From Otatea glauca (taxonomy: Eukaryota > Streptophyta > Magnoliopsida > Poales > Poaceae), in the NCBI GenBank assembly GCA_036346275.1, contig CM070711.1:67433078-67497077 (forward strand): a DNA stretch of 64,000 nucleotides, read 5' to 3'. Made by a program: the position numbers and the translations under genes. Each line of letters opens with the position of its first letter. Within the stretch, counting starts at the first letter, position 1. The notes under the pieces were generated by a model. That model had not been told where the DNA came from. It was given only the letters and a program-made list of their open reading frames with translations, and made no database searches. Of the stretch, positions 23,144-37,379 are shown piece by piece.

Positions 23144-24499
23144 TCACATAAATAAAAATTTACTACCAATTGAACATCAATTTACTGCTGAAATGCATTA
23201 CTACTGAAATCAGAACCATGGCCAACTAACTAATAAATGCATTTGCTTAAAAAGTAATTCTCGTCCATAGTTCACCTTCACTGTCTGCTTCCGAAGTTGT
23301 CCGACGTATGTCGCTACCGTTCTTCATGCCTAGCCAATGAAAGACTACAACGTCTACGCCGACAACCTTAAGAAGATGGACAAAACGCTTTGCTACATCT
23401 GACAAGGCGGAAGTAAAACTTGAAGATTCTACTTCATGAAGAGCCGATGTCACCCAATAGTAAAATGCAGAAGACTAGAAAATATTAGGTTCCCCCCTTA
23501 AGATAAGAACCCTTACGCGTAGTAGTATTATTCCACTTTAGCTATATAAAGCATTCTTGTGTAGTATTTATATCTTGCTATTTAAAATTGGTTTTTGTTT
23601 TCTTGCCCTGGTAGATTTACGCATGAACTTAACCTTTAGGTAAGAGTCTCACGATAAATTACCCTTATGTGTAAGCCTGGAAACTTTAACCCGTAGGCTT
23701 AAGAGAAATAGCTTGTCTCTTCTTTCTATAGGATTTCTCACGAGCTTAACTCTTCTTTCTATAGAACTTCTCACAAGCTTATTCTTTCTTCCTGTAGGAT
23801 TTCTCACCTACATGTTTTTCTATCATTAATCTTCCCCAAAATAGTCTAATAGAGTTTATAGCGTAACCTCCATCACCACTCCCAGCAGTACCTGAACCTA
23901 TACCACCTACAAATGAATTAGGATCAAGATCTCACCATGCAATCAAATGCTAAAAATGTCTAAGCTATCTTAGGCCAGCCACTACCTAAAACTAATACCT
24001 GGCCATATCATCAAAACTAAAGAATCTCTGCTACTCTTCCCACCTCGACGCTTCGCTTTGATTGTATGCAGAATTGGAGTTAGAGCCAAAGAAGTCCTAA
24101 GCTACCAAGACAGAATGGAAGCCCTAGAAGAAGATTCCGACATCATCAAACCGCTCCATGAAGAATGAAGAACCAGTAGTATTAAGCCAAATAAGTATGC
24201 ACTAGGCTTATAGCTAGAAAGTAACTATAGACCCCCTGTGCATTGGTTCTGCATATGTGATCTTTTGTATTTTTAACTTCTATTGTAAGATCTTTTTGTG
24301 CTGCTTCTTGGGTTACGGGTTTTCCCGTATGCTCATCACAAAATATTTGTGAATGGTTAAACCTCGAGTTGAAATTTACGATGTGCCAACCCTTACTTAA
24401 TTAGAAAATTTAATTAAGATTTTAAGGAATGAAGCGTTGCCTTGTAACCCAACAAGATCCCATCTAAATAATCTTATCTTAATAAACATCATTGCAGGA
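23144..24499. other. Non-coding stretch before the gag start
   Basis: Contains three near-copies of TTTCTATAGGATTTCTCAC (about 23725-23805). The segment from 23870 to 24490 may be the leader of the retrotransposon whose gag begins at about 24500, but no LTR end or primer-binding site was identified. Confidence 0.35.
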
Positions 24500-26812
24500 T
24501 GCCTGTGACAAAGTCCCTCGGCGAAATCATGGAAACACTACAACAATTGCAATTTTTGCCAACAGCCACACTAAACACCGACAGCTCTGACAAAGAAGAT
24601 TTATTGATAGCCGACAATATTGATGCCAAATGAATTGCTAACCGTATTATTGCACATTGGTTTGCTATATCCGAAAGCACCGTCGCTTATATTGGCTAGG
24701 TGCAACACTGATGCATATAATGTCAGATGTATCGAACCTAATATCAAGAGGCTTGTCAGCATTAACAAGGAGTCATGATGATGTAATACTCTTCATTCAT
24801 GCTTTAATATTTGTGCAACTGTAAAAAAGAAAAGCATTGAAGCACCTCTCCTCTATTAATTAATTTAATATGTACTTCAAGTGGATAAACACATATAGGA
24901 AGCACGTAGTTACCTACCCAACTGGTGTTGCAATCTTTTTTGATTATCCTAGTCTCACAATAACCAATTAAAGTGATACACGGTAGTCATCTCGGAAGGC
25001 TAAAGGCCATCTGGGCAACTAATTATTTTTACCCTAATTAGCGCCTTGCATTGCTCCTGTACCTTATATTGGGTCACAGCACCTTCATCATACTTCTGTT
25101 GTGCCGCACTACCTTCATCAAACTTCCGCTCGCCATGCCTCGAGTCCAAGACAACGGTGACAAGAACTAGAAGAGCCTCCGATGTGCATGGTGCCTAGAT
25201 ACTTCCGACTAGGGCACTGTAGCATATGCATCATCAACGAGGTGCTCTGATCGAGGCCACGGCCAACTGGTCTACGAGATGTCAACGAGATCAATACCAA
25301 GAAGTCGATGCCGTATGCATGGTGGCCGTCCCAATGCAATTGATGTGAGGAAGTCATGTGCGCATGCACATACAAGGCAAGCAATTCCTTCCCCATGCCT
25401 CATGGATCAATCAACACATAGTATAAAGCAGTAAGGTGTTCTTACCCTCTTTCCAATCCTCTAGCCAATACTAATTCATTCTTAAAAGATCAATCGGTTC
25501 AATACATGCAGGCTGGCATCGACCTCCCGATCAACCTGATATGAGTATCTTGTCAAGGGATTCTGCCACCACATTATATAAGCAGCATGCTAGGCTTAAT
25601 TAATCCTCTCAAAGACATCCTCTGTGTAACTCATGGATCCATTTTACATTTTACAAGCGGTGTTCGTATTATGTTACAAGACTATCACACTGGCAGATTG
25701 GCCTCCCAAGTCCCAACCAATATAGGGACCATCAATGTTTCTTCATGTTGTTCTTTATACTATTAGTTACTGTTGTATTCTAGATAGAAATACTTAGTCT
25801 GGTAGTGGAATGTGTAGCATATTCCAAATAAATTAGAGTAGATTTGACCTTTCAATTTCTCTGTAATGGTTGTACCTTATTCTGGAGAAATAGTTATACC
25901 TTATTCTGGAGAAATATACTTTAGTTTGACTTCAAACTTACTCACATATTTGATGGTTCAGAATACATGGATGAAAGTGTGGATGCGTACAAATTATACA
26001 ATTCAAGAGATGAATCTGTGCTAAAAGCGTACAGATTAATAATTTGAATCATTTGTATCCAATGAATTAAAAATTAAATTGTTTAATATTATTGTTTTGT
26101 ATATATATTATTTTTATTAATTACAAATAAATTACACCGTAGCACTATTGCCGACAGTGCTACCACAAAATTATGGGCCTAGCAGGATTTGGATGTCAAT
26201 CTGACTCCATTGTTCTCTGATAGTGTAAAACTGTTGGCAAAAGAAGACAGAGAACATGGTCGCCGGCAATTAAGCTCCATCCCGACAGTATCACCGACAG
26301 GAATCTCGGCGACAGTGGCTCACTGACAAACTACATACCCGACAGTTTCTTGTTTTTTGCCGACAGTTTCTGACTGTTGGAGTTGGTGTGTCTGTTGTAG
26401 TGAAAGTGAAGACGCGCAAGGATCTCATCCTCCAATAAATGATAATCCTACCCCATCCCAACCAAATCCTCAACATCCAGTTAGGGCATCCTCCTCACGA
26501 CGTGGCAATCATCATAATTCCCCACCTCCCCACAGCCCACAAGAAACCAACCCAGAAGAACAATTGCCAGAATCCCAAACCATGGCACAAATGCTTGCCA
26601 TGATTGAACAAAATTGTCAGACGCAGTGCCGGGTACGTTTCTTGCGTAACTCAAATCCTACTAGAATTCAGACACATCTCATTCCTTCATACTTACCGAT
26701 CAATATAAAATTAACCCTCTGCCTACTAAGAAGATGATTCTGTCAACCATCCTCATACCACTCCTAAGACCCTTCAAATCTCGGGGACGAGATTGTTGTA
26801 AGGGGTAGATTT
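24500..26812 (+). pseudogene. Chromovirus-like Ty3/gypsy gag start, deleted and interrupted
   Basis: A Met codon at about 24500 opens a frame that is cut after about 12 codons by a CACTA insertion (24536-26402). It resumes at 26403, continuing through a Pro/Asn/Ser/His-rich segment to the phrase MAQMLAMIEQN, typical of the N-terminal region of Del/Tekay-type gag proteins. Capsid, protease, reverse transcriptase and integrase are missing. Shortly after come the sequence TCTCGGGGACGAGATTGTTG and a purine tract (AAGGGGTAGATT), which normally lie at the end of pol just before the 3' LTR. The internal region has therefore collapsed to its two ends. Confidence 0.65.
24536..26402. mobile_element. 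Non-autonomous CACTA element inserted in gag
   Basis: Left end CACTACAACAATTGC; right end on the minus strand CACTACAACAGACACACC. The shared 10-bp terminus is CACTACAACA. The 3-bp flank AAA occurs at 24533-24535 and 26403-26405, fitting a CACTA target duplication. Subterminal GCCGACAG/CTGTCGG words are abundant at both ends (about 24555-24620 and 26140-26390). No transposase frame was recognised in the 1867 bp, so it is likely mobilised in trans. Confidence 0.87.
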
Positions 26813-28032
26813 GTAACATCCCGAAAAATTCAAAAATAGGAAAAATAAAAATTTAAAAATAGAATTGAATAAATTTTTTAAATGGAATCAAGATTTTAAT
26901 TTAAAATGTCCTCTTTTATTTATTTTCTTGAATTTCAACCTTAATAATAGTAAAGTTTCAATATTAAAACTTTTCCTTCTAAAATATAAAAACATTGAAA
27001 ATGAGTCTAAAATATAATTCTATTTTGAGTTTATATATTTCTTGACTTTTCTTGATTTTTTCTCTAAAGGAAAAATCCTTTTAATATTCAATTAAGTAAT
27101 AGATAAAAGATAAGGATAAAATGTATATATTTTTTTAACTCAGGAAATCTCCAGAAACTCGACTATGAATTTAAAAAGTCATGTCAATATAATTAATTGT
27201 GAAATGAAAGGTAATTTAATGCAGCTTTACTAATCACAGTAGCACTGTTAGAATTAAATAAACATAATATGACATTATATCGATCTAAAAATTTTACCTT
27301 ATCCTATGGATGTATAAGCCAATCATAATTAAAAATATAAAAAAATTAATAATTAAGTTTGATGCATTTAAAAATACAAAAACAGAAAAACTAAAAATCC
27401 AATAATATCAATATAAGATTTTTAATAAATTAAATACAAAATATATGAAGTTTAAATTTTTACAGGATGATAAAATATCCATAAGGAAGATCTTAAAAAA
27501 GTTTCAATTTTTTTTGATAAGATATCAACTCACAGATAAATTAAAAATAGAAAACAGAAATCTGAGCATAGGACAAGAATGTTTTATAAATTATGTACAC
27601 ATTATCTCGGCCTAAAAGTTTTACAGGATAAAAAAAATCTAATCATATCTGATAAAAATTATTAAAAATTCTAGGACACGAATGCTAACTGATTCATTGA
27701 ACCAAAGCCGGCACAACTTGCTGTCAAAACTCAGATTACACATTTGTCACTGGCCGATGGGACCGAATCGTTGTTTGGGTCCACACGACAGGCAAAGCTC
27801 ACGTTCTCCTTCTTCCTCAGCGCGCCGGAGCCCCGAAGCCAAATCCTCGCCATTGTAGCTCCCCACCAGCACCACATTCGCGCGCCTCCCGAGGCCAAGA
27901 TGACGTAGCCTCTGCCACGCCTCTGCCCTCTTCGCAATTCGCATTGCTCCGACCATACCGACCCTTGTGCAGCGCCGCAAAACCCCGTTGCGTTCCCACT
28001 TCGGCCGAGCTTTGCTACACCGCGACTTCGGC

Positions 28033-28040
28033 TATAAAAG
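28033..28040 (+). promoter_or_regulatory. TATA box of the long LTR
   Basis: TATAAAAG within GGCTATAAAAGGCGCC, followed by a C/T-rich segment; a likely transcription start region for the LTR. Confidence 0.6.
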
Positions 28041-29455
28041 GCGCCAAGAACTACCCTCTAGTGTCACCCAAACTCTCTTCATCCTTTCTTAACCGAGCCA
28101 AAGCCAGAGAGCTACTCTTCTGCCTCCATTACCGACAAATACCAGAGAAGGAGCTCAAAGGCAAATCAAGGAAATAGATAAGTCCTACACAAATTAACTT
28201 AACCCGTAGCATTCTCTGAACTTCTAGAACCTATACCCATTTTCAATTCCAGCTGAAATTGGCTAAAGCACCACCGCTGCCTGTACCTTTCTTCCCCAAG
28301 GCTGGCTAACGGTGGCAGCTCGCCTCGGCTAACCTCCGATAAAACCAAGAATAAAAATGGAATCCATTGACTCCCTTGATGATTTTTCTCCAATTTATTC
28401 GAGCTCAAGCGCTTTCCTCTTCTTCTCCGGCTGACCGGTGCCATGGCCGCCGCTTGCCCACATCGCCGGCTCACCGTGGTGCTTCCCTGTTGCAACTGGG
28501 CAATTTCCTGAGCTCATAACCTCCCCCTAGTGCTCTTCAAGCCTCCAGCCGGTCGGCTTCGCCTCTGGTTCACCGCCGGCGACTCCCCCCTAGAACTCCT
28601 CTATTCTGAGCCTCTGGCTCACGGGCCCAGGACGTCAGCCGATCGGTTTGAGCACGAAGGGGTAAATGACTGAATGCGCTTGTGGTTTTGAAAAGCTTAT
28701 TTCCATTTTAACACATTTCTTAAAACTGACCAATGTTCAAACACTAGTATTTTCTGCATCCTAAGTTCAATTTTAGTAAAATAAATTTATGTAAAATCAT
28801 GTAGATTCTAAATATGCAAAAATATTTAATTTTACATCATATTTTGAATTATTTGAATTAAAATTCATATGAAACCTTAATATGGCCACTATTGCAAACA
28901 TAAAAACTATAAATCTTAAAAATATAAAATTAATTATGGAAAATTATAATACCTAAAGTACTCCATTTCTGCAACAATATTTGGATTTGAATCTAGTTTT
29001 TATCAAATTTAGAAATAGTTAGTTTTCAATGCCTAGAAATGAAAATAGTTCAAACTTGGATCATATAAACTCAAAACTTGGTAAAACCAATTTTTATGCT
29101 TCCTTAGGACCATAATGCCTCTGTATGTGCAAAAAAAATTCATTCTTATTTAAGTTTAGATTAAGTTTATCATAAGTCATGGATGTTAGGCTCATATGAT
29201 AATATGGCCCAATAGCTCAAATAGATGCTTATGAATAGAAAATCCATTTATACTCACTGTAACTCCAAAACAAAAAAAATAAATAATACCTAACTCAGGT
29301 TGAACTAAGTCCTTAAAATAGCTTGGCTTGCTATGCATAAAAGGTTAATATATGCATATCTCAAATAAGTAATAGATGATTAGTATATAGGTAGCTCCTA
29401 GATAAATGCATATGAAAAAGGAAAGTTCTTTAGGACCAGATTATCTATAGCAATG

Positions 29456-32400
29456 TGTAAGGACCCGAATCCACTGATTCGAACCCACTATGTTTACCGC
29501 ACTAGTCCCAGGATCAACGCTAGTGCACACAGCTCAACATCGGTACATATCATATCATACTCAACGATAATAGAATAATACTCCATTTATTGATATAGCT
29601 AAGTGTATGATCTTATGACCGACTTACATTATTAAGCCACGCAGGGAAAAACTAGAAATATAAGCTAAGAATTAAGCAACGGAAAGTAGAAAACGTAGAT
29701 AGCTCATCAGTTCACCACAGACAATCGACAAGGCTCGGACCCTAATGACTCGTGTCCTCCTGGAACTCCTCCTCCAACACAGGTGTAGATTCTTCGACTG
29801 TTGATTATTGTTGTTGGAAGGGTGAGTACTTAAAGCACTCAACAAGTTGTGCACAGAATGCAATTCTATGTAACTATATGTAAGGCTTATTCCAATGGAT
29901 AGGCTATCATGGCTATTTTGCAATAAGCACATTTATGAACAAATATAATAAATAGATTGTAAAGATCAGAAACAAATAACAATAAATAGATTTAGTATTT
30001 CTCAAGTAAACCAAGTTTCCAATTCTAAGTCAAATTTCATCTTCCACATGGCATTCCGCCATCCCAACCAAGTTGTCCATTTAATTAAGCTAACCTTAAT
30101 CAGAATTCCGAGCATTGCTCAATACCGCGAGCACAGCTATCCGAATAGTTTCACACTCTGCAGAGGTTATGCACTTTACCCACGCGATACAACCAAACAC
30201 CACCAAGGCGAGTGATTATAACAAAGCCTTTACAATGCGTTGGCTTAACCCGGTACCACCCGCTAAGGTTTCAACACTGGTGGGACTGGTTACCACATCC
30301 AGGGCCCCCCTCTTGCACCATGTGAATTACTCCATAACTCGGGAACTCACACCAACCATGATAGTACCAAAATTAAGACATTGCAAATTAATCAGCTAGG
30401 CTGGCCCATACCAGACATGTGGTTGCATGATTGACTCAGGTCAAAGGCTTGCAAGGTTAAGTCCTTAGAGTGATCAAGGCAAGACATCCACATACCCTCT
30501 GCCCATCAGGCCCACCTTGGCATACTCACCCCTTGTCACTTGCCCCAATCTAAGTGAATATCACCCAAGTTGATTACCAAGCACCACGTGCCATCAACAA
30601 TTCAACATCGTTGCGTGACATGACTCGCCACAACAACTCAATCTCATCGTGTGATCCCACATGACACACAAGTTCATAACATCGTTCCATATTCTATTAG
30701 TCAAGATTAATTATCAATGATTCTGGCACATGTGATGACGTGGCATGGCTAAGCGACTAATACGGACTAACCATCCCATGTTGATTATAATTACTAACCA
30801 ACTATAATGAACCAACCTAGAGTGACAATGGATCATGGCATACAATTGACAAGGTAGGATATAAATCAATCTGGTATATTAGCTAAGCCCAATCTAATTT
30901 GAAACAATTGTATACTTGAAATAATATGCAATAGGGTAAAACAAATATAGCAATTTTATAAACATGGGTTCAACATGATCAAAGCACAACTTGCCTTGGA
31001 ATAGGTCCTGATCTTGATCCGGAGCTTGCTCTTGAGTTGCTGGACCTTCCTCCGAAACGTCGCACAATTCAACGTATACACGTACCGAAGGAGAAAAGCA
31101 AATAAATACCAAAACAAAGAGCAAATGGACTCCAAAAATCAATTAAAATTCACCATTAAATAGATCTCAATTTTACAAATTTTTAGAAATTTGAATCACT
31201 CAAATCCGAGTTAAAACACAAAAGATATAGCCTTTTGGAGTTTAAATAAATACTGAAAATACAGAAAATTAGAAATTCGGAATTAACAGAAATATTTTTA
31301 AACCGAAAAACCGATTTATTGCGCAAGTGTGACGTCAGCCCTAGTGCCAGCCAATCCCACGGTGACACGTGCCGCGGTCCATGGACTCGGTCCATGATTT
31401 GGATCTGGTCCACTGTGGACCCGGTGCATGGCTCCACGGGACTGTGCCAACACGCGGCTGCACCCGGTTGGCAACGCGTGGCGAGATCAGGGCCAACTCC
31501 CCACAGATCCGACGGCTGCACAAAGGGTGAGACGCGGCATGATCTAAACCGGCAGATCTAATCCACTGGTTAAAACTTTACCCGAGCCGTTCACTGTAGA
31601 TGCAACGACGTGGCGCACTGGCGGCCGTTGATCAACGATCTGACGGTCGCGCGAAGCTCCAACCTCCGACGATGTCGCGGCGGCGCTCCACTCCCGGAGA
31701 CAAAGACGACGACTTCCCCGATGACAAACCAGACCCTTCCGGCGGCGAAGAAGTAGCAGATCCGACGCGCAGCACCTCGGCGAACGCGCAACTGGAACCA
31801 AAGAGGCAAGGGCGGCCTTCCCGACGGCGCAACACGGCGAAAACAGTGACGGCTTAGGAAACTAACTACGACAAGGTCGCACAGCGCCTAAGGCTTCTCG
31901 ACGGCGGCGAGCTAGGGCACGATGCGCGCGATCCGAGAACCTCGGGTCTACCAATACTTTAAATAGCCCAGGGGTTAGAGTCCTACACGGCGAAAAAGTC
32001 TGATGACCACACGGTGGAGAACTCCGAGTCCGCTTCGGGGACGATAAACGACGGCGCGACGCGTGTCCCGATCCGACGGCCAAGACGTGAGTGCACACGC
32101 GGCTTTCCCTGAACCACTGGATCGCACGCGAACGGCCACCGATCTAGGGTTTTCCCCCGCAGTGGTTCGCGGGTCGGATCGGCAGCAGCCGAGGCGAGCC
32201 GATGCGCATGTGTTGGGTTTCGCCCAACATCGCTCACAAAATTTTCCGGTTTTCCCAATTTAAATAAATACAGAAATTCATTTAATTTGTTTTAAGCAAT
32301 AAAACTATTAGGAAAAATCCAAGAAAATTCTCAAAAATACTTTGAGACATTCTGGACTCAAATAAAATATTTTTGGCAAAACTTTATTTTAACTTTGCAT

Positions 32401-32546
32401 AAATTTAAATAGATTTGAACGATAGGTCAATATTCTTAATTTAAAATTAATTCAAATAACTCCAGAAAAATCCAAATAGATTCAAGAAAATCATAAATGC
32501 ACAAATGTCAATAAAATACTATTTAGGCAAATTTTGGGATGTTACA
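29456..32546 (-). mobile_element. Solo LTR of a chromovirus-like retrotransposon
   Basis: Bounded by the exact 5-bp direct repeat CAATG (29451-29455 and 32547-32551). Read on the minus strand it starts TGTAACATCCCAAAATTTGC and ends GGATTCGGGTCCTTACA, i.e. TG...CA termini. At 3091 bp with no gag-pol domains, the best explanation is a solo LTR left after recombination between the two LTRs of a full element. It has a TATTTAAAG box on the minus strand (31957-31965) preceded by a GC-rich promoter-like zone (31330-32230). Its termini and internal phrases resemble the surrounding LTR, but it lies in the opposite orientation. Confidence 0.85.
31957..31965 (-). promoter_or_regulatory. TATA-like box of the solo LTR
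   Basis: GGGCTATTTAAAGTATTGG on the minus strand, in the position expected for an LTR core promoter. Confidence 0.5.
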
Positions 32547-35500
32547 CAATGAAAATAACTATAATGAGTTATAATATGTACTAAGATTCTTAACCAAGAT
32601 AAGCTTCCATGTAATATATATACCTAAAAGAATTAAAATATGAGCAAAAAGGTATGAATGAAATGTCATAAGTAAATACTAATACATGAAAAATCAGATC
32701 CTAAATATGTTATAATCAGACCATTTAATACAGTAAGAATCATTATAATAAGTCATAGTTTATACTTAACCCCTTAACCGAAATATGCATTCATATGATA
32801 TATGTAAATTTGAGAATTCAAAAAATATATATATAACCTCATAAATTAAGTATTAGATTAGGTAGGGTTAATCTCAAAACATTTCTAAAGATAAGATCAT
32901 GTTAATCGGCAAAAAGATCTAATTTGAATTAAGACTTCATTCTTCATGTGCACATAAACTATCGTGGCTAAAAGCAAAATGATGCAAAACCAGTTTTAAA
33001 ACACTTCTAGGGTCGTAACCTACTAATGCCAGAAAAATGGTCACATAATCATGTAAAGTGCAGTCGCAAACCTAAAACAAAGTCTGAACACTTATAACAT
33101 AAACTTTAAGACTATATATGCTATTTCAGCAATAAATAAAACATCTTGGCTAAACACTAATATTAATAAAATCAGCCTAGAAATGCTCTCTAAAGGCAAG
33201 TTTATCCTATTTGGAAGAAATAATCCCATTACAACATGCTTTGCATATAAATCCAGTTAAAAATATAACCCTGAGTATTATGAACACTAAAATCCGTAAT
33301 ATAAATAAACGAACTTAATAAATAAGAAATCAGTAATTAAGATGTTTGTATTACCAGAACCTTCTCAAAATCATAAATATATAACCAGTAGCCTAAACTT
33401 AATAGACCTGACATGTGCAAATTACTTCTTATGCAAAAACATGAGGTTAAGTACTATTCATACATAACATACAATAAAATAACTAATGTTTTAATTCCAT
33501 TAATCCAAATAATTTTAGCCTCTTCAATTCGAAATTATAAATACAAGAATACATAATTTTAGCCTCTTGAATTCATAAAAACAAGAATAACAAGTCTATA
33601 GAAATCATGAAACTTTGCAATGATAAGAACTTAAAGATTGTCTCATGCTCAAATGTTACTGAGGACCAGTTATGATTAAAAGAATGAATGGACAATTGCA
33701 CATAAATCATGAGATCGGCTTCAATGTTTTCCAGAGGTCAGGACCCTCTCAGACTACAAAGGTATTTGGACGTATATTGTGCTTGGACCCTACTAAGAAT
33801 CTATCTCATAATATGAACTTAAGAATTCATAACATAAGTAAATAAACTTAAAATTTGAGAAACTAATAACTAAAATATTTATCACCAGAACCTTCTTTTA
33901 ATCAGAAATTTGATTTTATGTTTGACTTCTTTTTGCCTCTTATTATTGTTGATTATTGCTTTATTTCTCGGCGAATGACGCATAGACACCAACGCTTCCA
34001 ACACCGTCGCCAACGACAACAGCTGTGACCTCGACTTCATCGTAGACAACAGTCAGCAAGGCAAGCACCCCCTTTGATCATATTGATCCCAATGTTTTAA
34101 TTTTTATTTTGTTTTACCAAATCAATTTATGCATGTGTTTATTTTCTATAAATTTGCTATATTGTGGTACTAGTAGATATACCTGTTGTCTCATGAAACT
34201 TCCTTGATAAGTATGGATATATGAACCTTGATAACCCTAGAATAAGGTTAGATAATATAATAATGTCAAAAGGGTATACTCGATAATATTTACACATGCT
34301 TAGTCATGCTTTAAATTGGGATAACGAATGGTTGGTTGTGCTGTTCGTTATGAATAATGATTTTGAACATGATGGAAAATGTTGGACATATTGGGAATTG
34401 TGATACTGGTATTTGGGTTAAAAAACCCAAAATAAAACTATGTTTTAGACGTGGGCGATTATTGGCAATAGCCGGAGGTGCAGATGGACTTGCACATAGT
34501 GTAGGGGGAGATTATCACCCGTGTCGGATTAAGGACCGAGCTATGGGTTGTTTTTAGGCCAAGAAACACGTACAACCACAAATGCTGGTATGAGATAGCC
34601 TTAAACCAATTAAGTTATCTAGATTAACTTTGCGCATTGGAAGACTGGAGTAGTACAGGCTCTCCTGTTAAGGTTTGCTCAGAAGGGGCTTCTACACCGA
34701 GGTGTGGGTAAATGCATATCGATACAACGGTGTACGCCTTGCTATAGGGAGAAACGGTGACCGATTGTTTTTGTGAGAATGATATCATGTTATATATATG
34801 TGTTTCTGCCACCATAGCGAGGGTTTATCGTCATTGGGCTGATGCAAAGTTAACCTAGTTAATGTAAAGGTTTTCATCATGAACATTCTGGCCACACGCC
34901 AAAGGTGCGTGAAACATGCGGCAAGAAGAAAAGGTCATGACTTGTGGGTAAAGTTGTACACCTCTGCAGAGTGTAAATCTAATCGATTAGCCGCGCCCAC
35001 GGTCATGGACACTTGGTAACATCATCACATAGTTATATGTTTTATTACTTTCAAAACAGCTTGGTTTCATTTGTTGTGCCTTATTTTGGCAAAGAATGTG
35101 TTGGCAGGAATTGGACATCTCGTTGCTCACGTCATGGAAGACTGATTTATTACTAATGCTTTACTTACTCATTACTTTCATATCAGTCAAACTTGCTTTT
35201 ATAAATTCCGTTTGTAATTTACAACTTGATTTACAAATTCAATCCCGCTTTATGCAAATTAACCGTAGAAGCCTCCTTTGACATAGCCTGCATTTTGCAA
35301 ATACCACCTTAAGTCTTGCTGAGTACAAAAATACTCAATCTTGCTTATTATGTTGTTTTAGGTGGAAAATAAAATGAGGCTCCGAAGATTACTTTTCGTC
35401 GCAAGATACAAGAACTTGAATGAAGCGATTTTTCTAGGGATTATGTGTTAGTTGCCTAAGGGTTGGATGGACACACTACAAGACTTTTGCTTCTTCTCTT

Positions 35501-35689
35501 GCAATCTACTCTGAATTGTAAAAAAGTACATTCTATAAATAGATTTCGCTTCAATAATATTGTGTATGGTTGCGATTCCAATTGTTGTAAATATGCGTAC
35601 TAGCCAATGATCATGGGACTAGTACTGTATGCACATAGATTCTTATTTTAGCATTTTATGCAAAAATAGGGGTCGTTACAGAGGATAAG

Positions 35690-37250
35690 AAAACCGCTCA
35701 AAGTAAATATGAGCGACATATGACAGAGAAACAAAAGTCTATTGATGAGGCCAAACGCTTGTTTTACAAGAGTCAACCGAGCACCTCGCGGAGATTCCAA
35801 GTCTCTAGAGGACAACCTCGTCAATATACCCCAATTACATCACCACCTCCTTAGGCAGTGGTAAGAGACTTCAACTTTGCTCAAAGTGGCTCGCAGGAGG
35901 CAACACTCGTGGAGAAGATTCGTATTTTATCAAATGCGATTCAATCATCCAACGAAGGGAAAAGATGTGCTTAATGCAACAAACATAGATCCCTTGCTGC
36001 TGACCTACAAGAAGCCGCAAATGAAGTACAAGTTAGGTCTATATCTACAAGGCCTTAGACCGATTCCCGCGTGGAAGGGTCCTCGTCTGGTTGGTGCCAG
36101 CAAGGCATTGGCCACCAGTGAAGAGAAGTTCCACGACAGAGAAGCGTTTTTGAACGCCTTACCCCAGGTGAAGTTCCTAATCGAGGTCGACGACGACCCC
36201 TTCTCCTAAAAATATAGACCAAACTCCTGGCATACGATTACATTCTGGTATGTATACAAGATGTAAAACTTTCTCTCCTGGGCTCAGGAATGTAACCTAT
36301 CCTAAAAAGTTCAAGCTAGGATCTCTGGAGAGTTTTGATGGAACTCAAAATCTATTAGAATCCTTGCAAGTCTATACCACCGTCATCCAGGCCGCTGGAG
36401 GTAATGAAAAGATAATGGCCAACTACCTCTCTACTGTCTTAAAAGGATCAGCACGAACTTGGCTGTTTAATCAGCCAGAAGGTTCTATTTTTAATTGGAA
36501 AAATTTGTGCCTCGCAATTTTAAATAATTTCAAAAGTTGCTATGCCAAACCTGGTAAAAAAGATGATTTACATCGTCTTCGCCAAACTTTTATCGAAAAT
36601 TTGCAACAAGGTTTGTAGAAGTGCGCAGTACCATTCCCAATATATCTGACAGTTCTGTAATTTGTGCATTTAAATAGGTTGTCCGTTATAAACGATTTAT
36701 TGAGGATCTTAATATTCATCCGCCATCTACCATACCAGAACTATTCAATATGTTAGACCGATATTCAGATGCTCATGAGGCCATTGAGTGGAATCGCATG
36801 GTTGACAAGGGCCATGCTCCACCACAACCTGGCCTCCCAGGGTTAGATGACCAGAAATTTAAAAAGGTTTCCAAATCTGAAGATCGCAAGGGGATGAATA
36901 AGAAAAATAACAAAAAGAATACTCAGCGAGAAGTCGCAGGCATCTCAGAACGACTTGCATACTCTAAGGGGAAGGCACCTTGGAAGAAAACAGCTGGTCA
37001 TTATGAAAACCAGGTAAGTTCTAAAAAGCCTGGTGCAACCAGTGACAATGGTCGCTGGCGCCCATTACATAGGGCATCAGGACATGACCTACGAAATTGC
37101 CACACCTGGCAAAAGCTCATGGAAGATTTCTACTCTGGTAAGAGTCCTATGCCTACCTTACCAGAAGAGCAGAACAATAAGGGTGCATATGGATATGAAG
37201 ATATGGGCTATCAGAAGGCCGATAACCATGTCAACATCATATTCGGATGA
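35690..37250 (+). pseudogene. Tat-type gag remnant
   Basis: Frames broken by stops encode gag pieces. At 36250-36618 is a capsid-like segment with KFKLGSLESFDG, MANYLSTVLKGSARTWLFN and the DDLHRLRQTF region typical of the retrotransposon gag family. At 36750-37250 is the C-terminal part, with a lysine-rich stretch and a degraded zinc knuckle (HRASGHDLRNCHTW; the first Cys is replaced by Arg). The protein would package element RNA in an intact copy; this one cannot be made as one chain. Confidence 0.8.
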
Positions 37251-37379
37251 TCTTCTACACACACTTCGAAAAGGCAGTTTAAGACTACATGGAGGGAGGT
37301 CAACAGCATCGACAACTGGACAGGAAACACCGAATATCCCAGGTGGTCAGATGTCGACCTCACCTTTAGTAAGTAGGAT

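Larger units (their letters stand above)
26813..35680 (+). mobile_element. Long 3' LTR of a Ty3/gypsy (Del/Tekay-like) element, interrupted by a nested LTR
   Basis: Starts TGTAACATCCCG directly after a purine tract and ends GGGGTCGTTACA at 35680, after which retrotransposon gag sequence of another family begins. Without the nested solo LTR and its duplication (29456-32551) it would be about 5.8 kb, long for an LTR, so more insertions may be hidden. It has a promoter-like TATAAAAG at 28033-28040. The 3' part contains phrases common in grass chromovirus LTRs, such as CTCTGCAGAGTGTAAATCTA and GCTGAGTACAAAAATACTCA. No protein-coding gene was recognised. The open frames in the GC-rich part (27730-28500) are not convincing. 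Confidence 0.6.

Noticed and set aside
31183..32263. Cluster of ORFs on both strands in a GC-rich zone
   Set aside because: The zone lies within the promoter part of a solo LTR; the frames overlap on both strands and have no domains.
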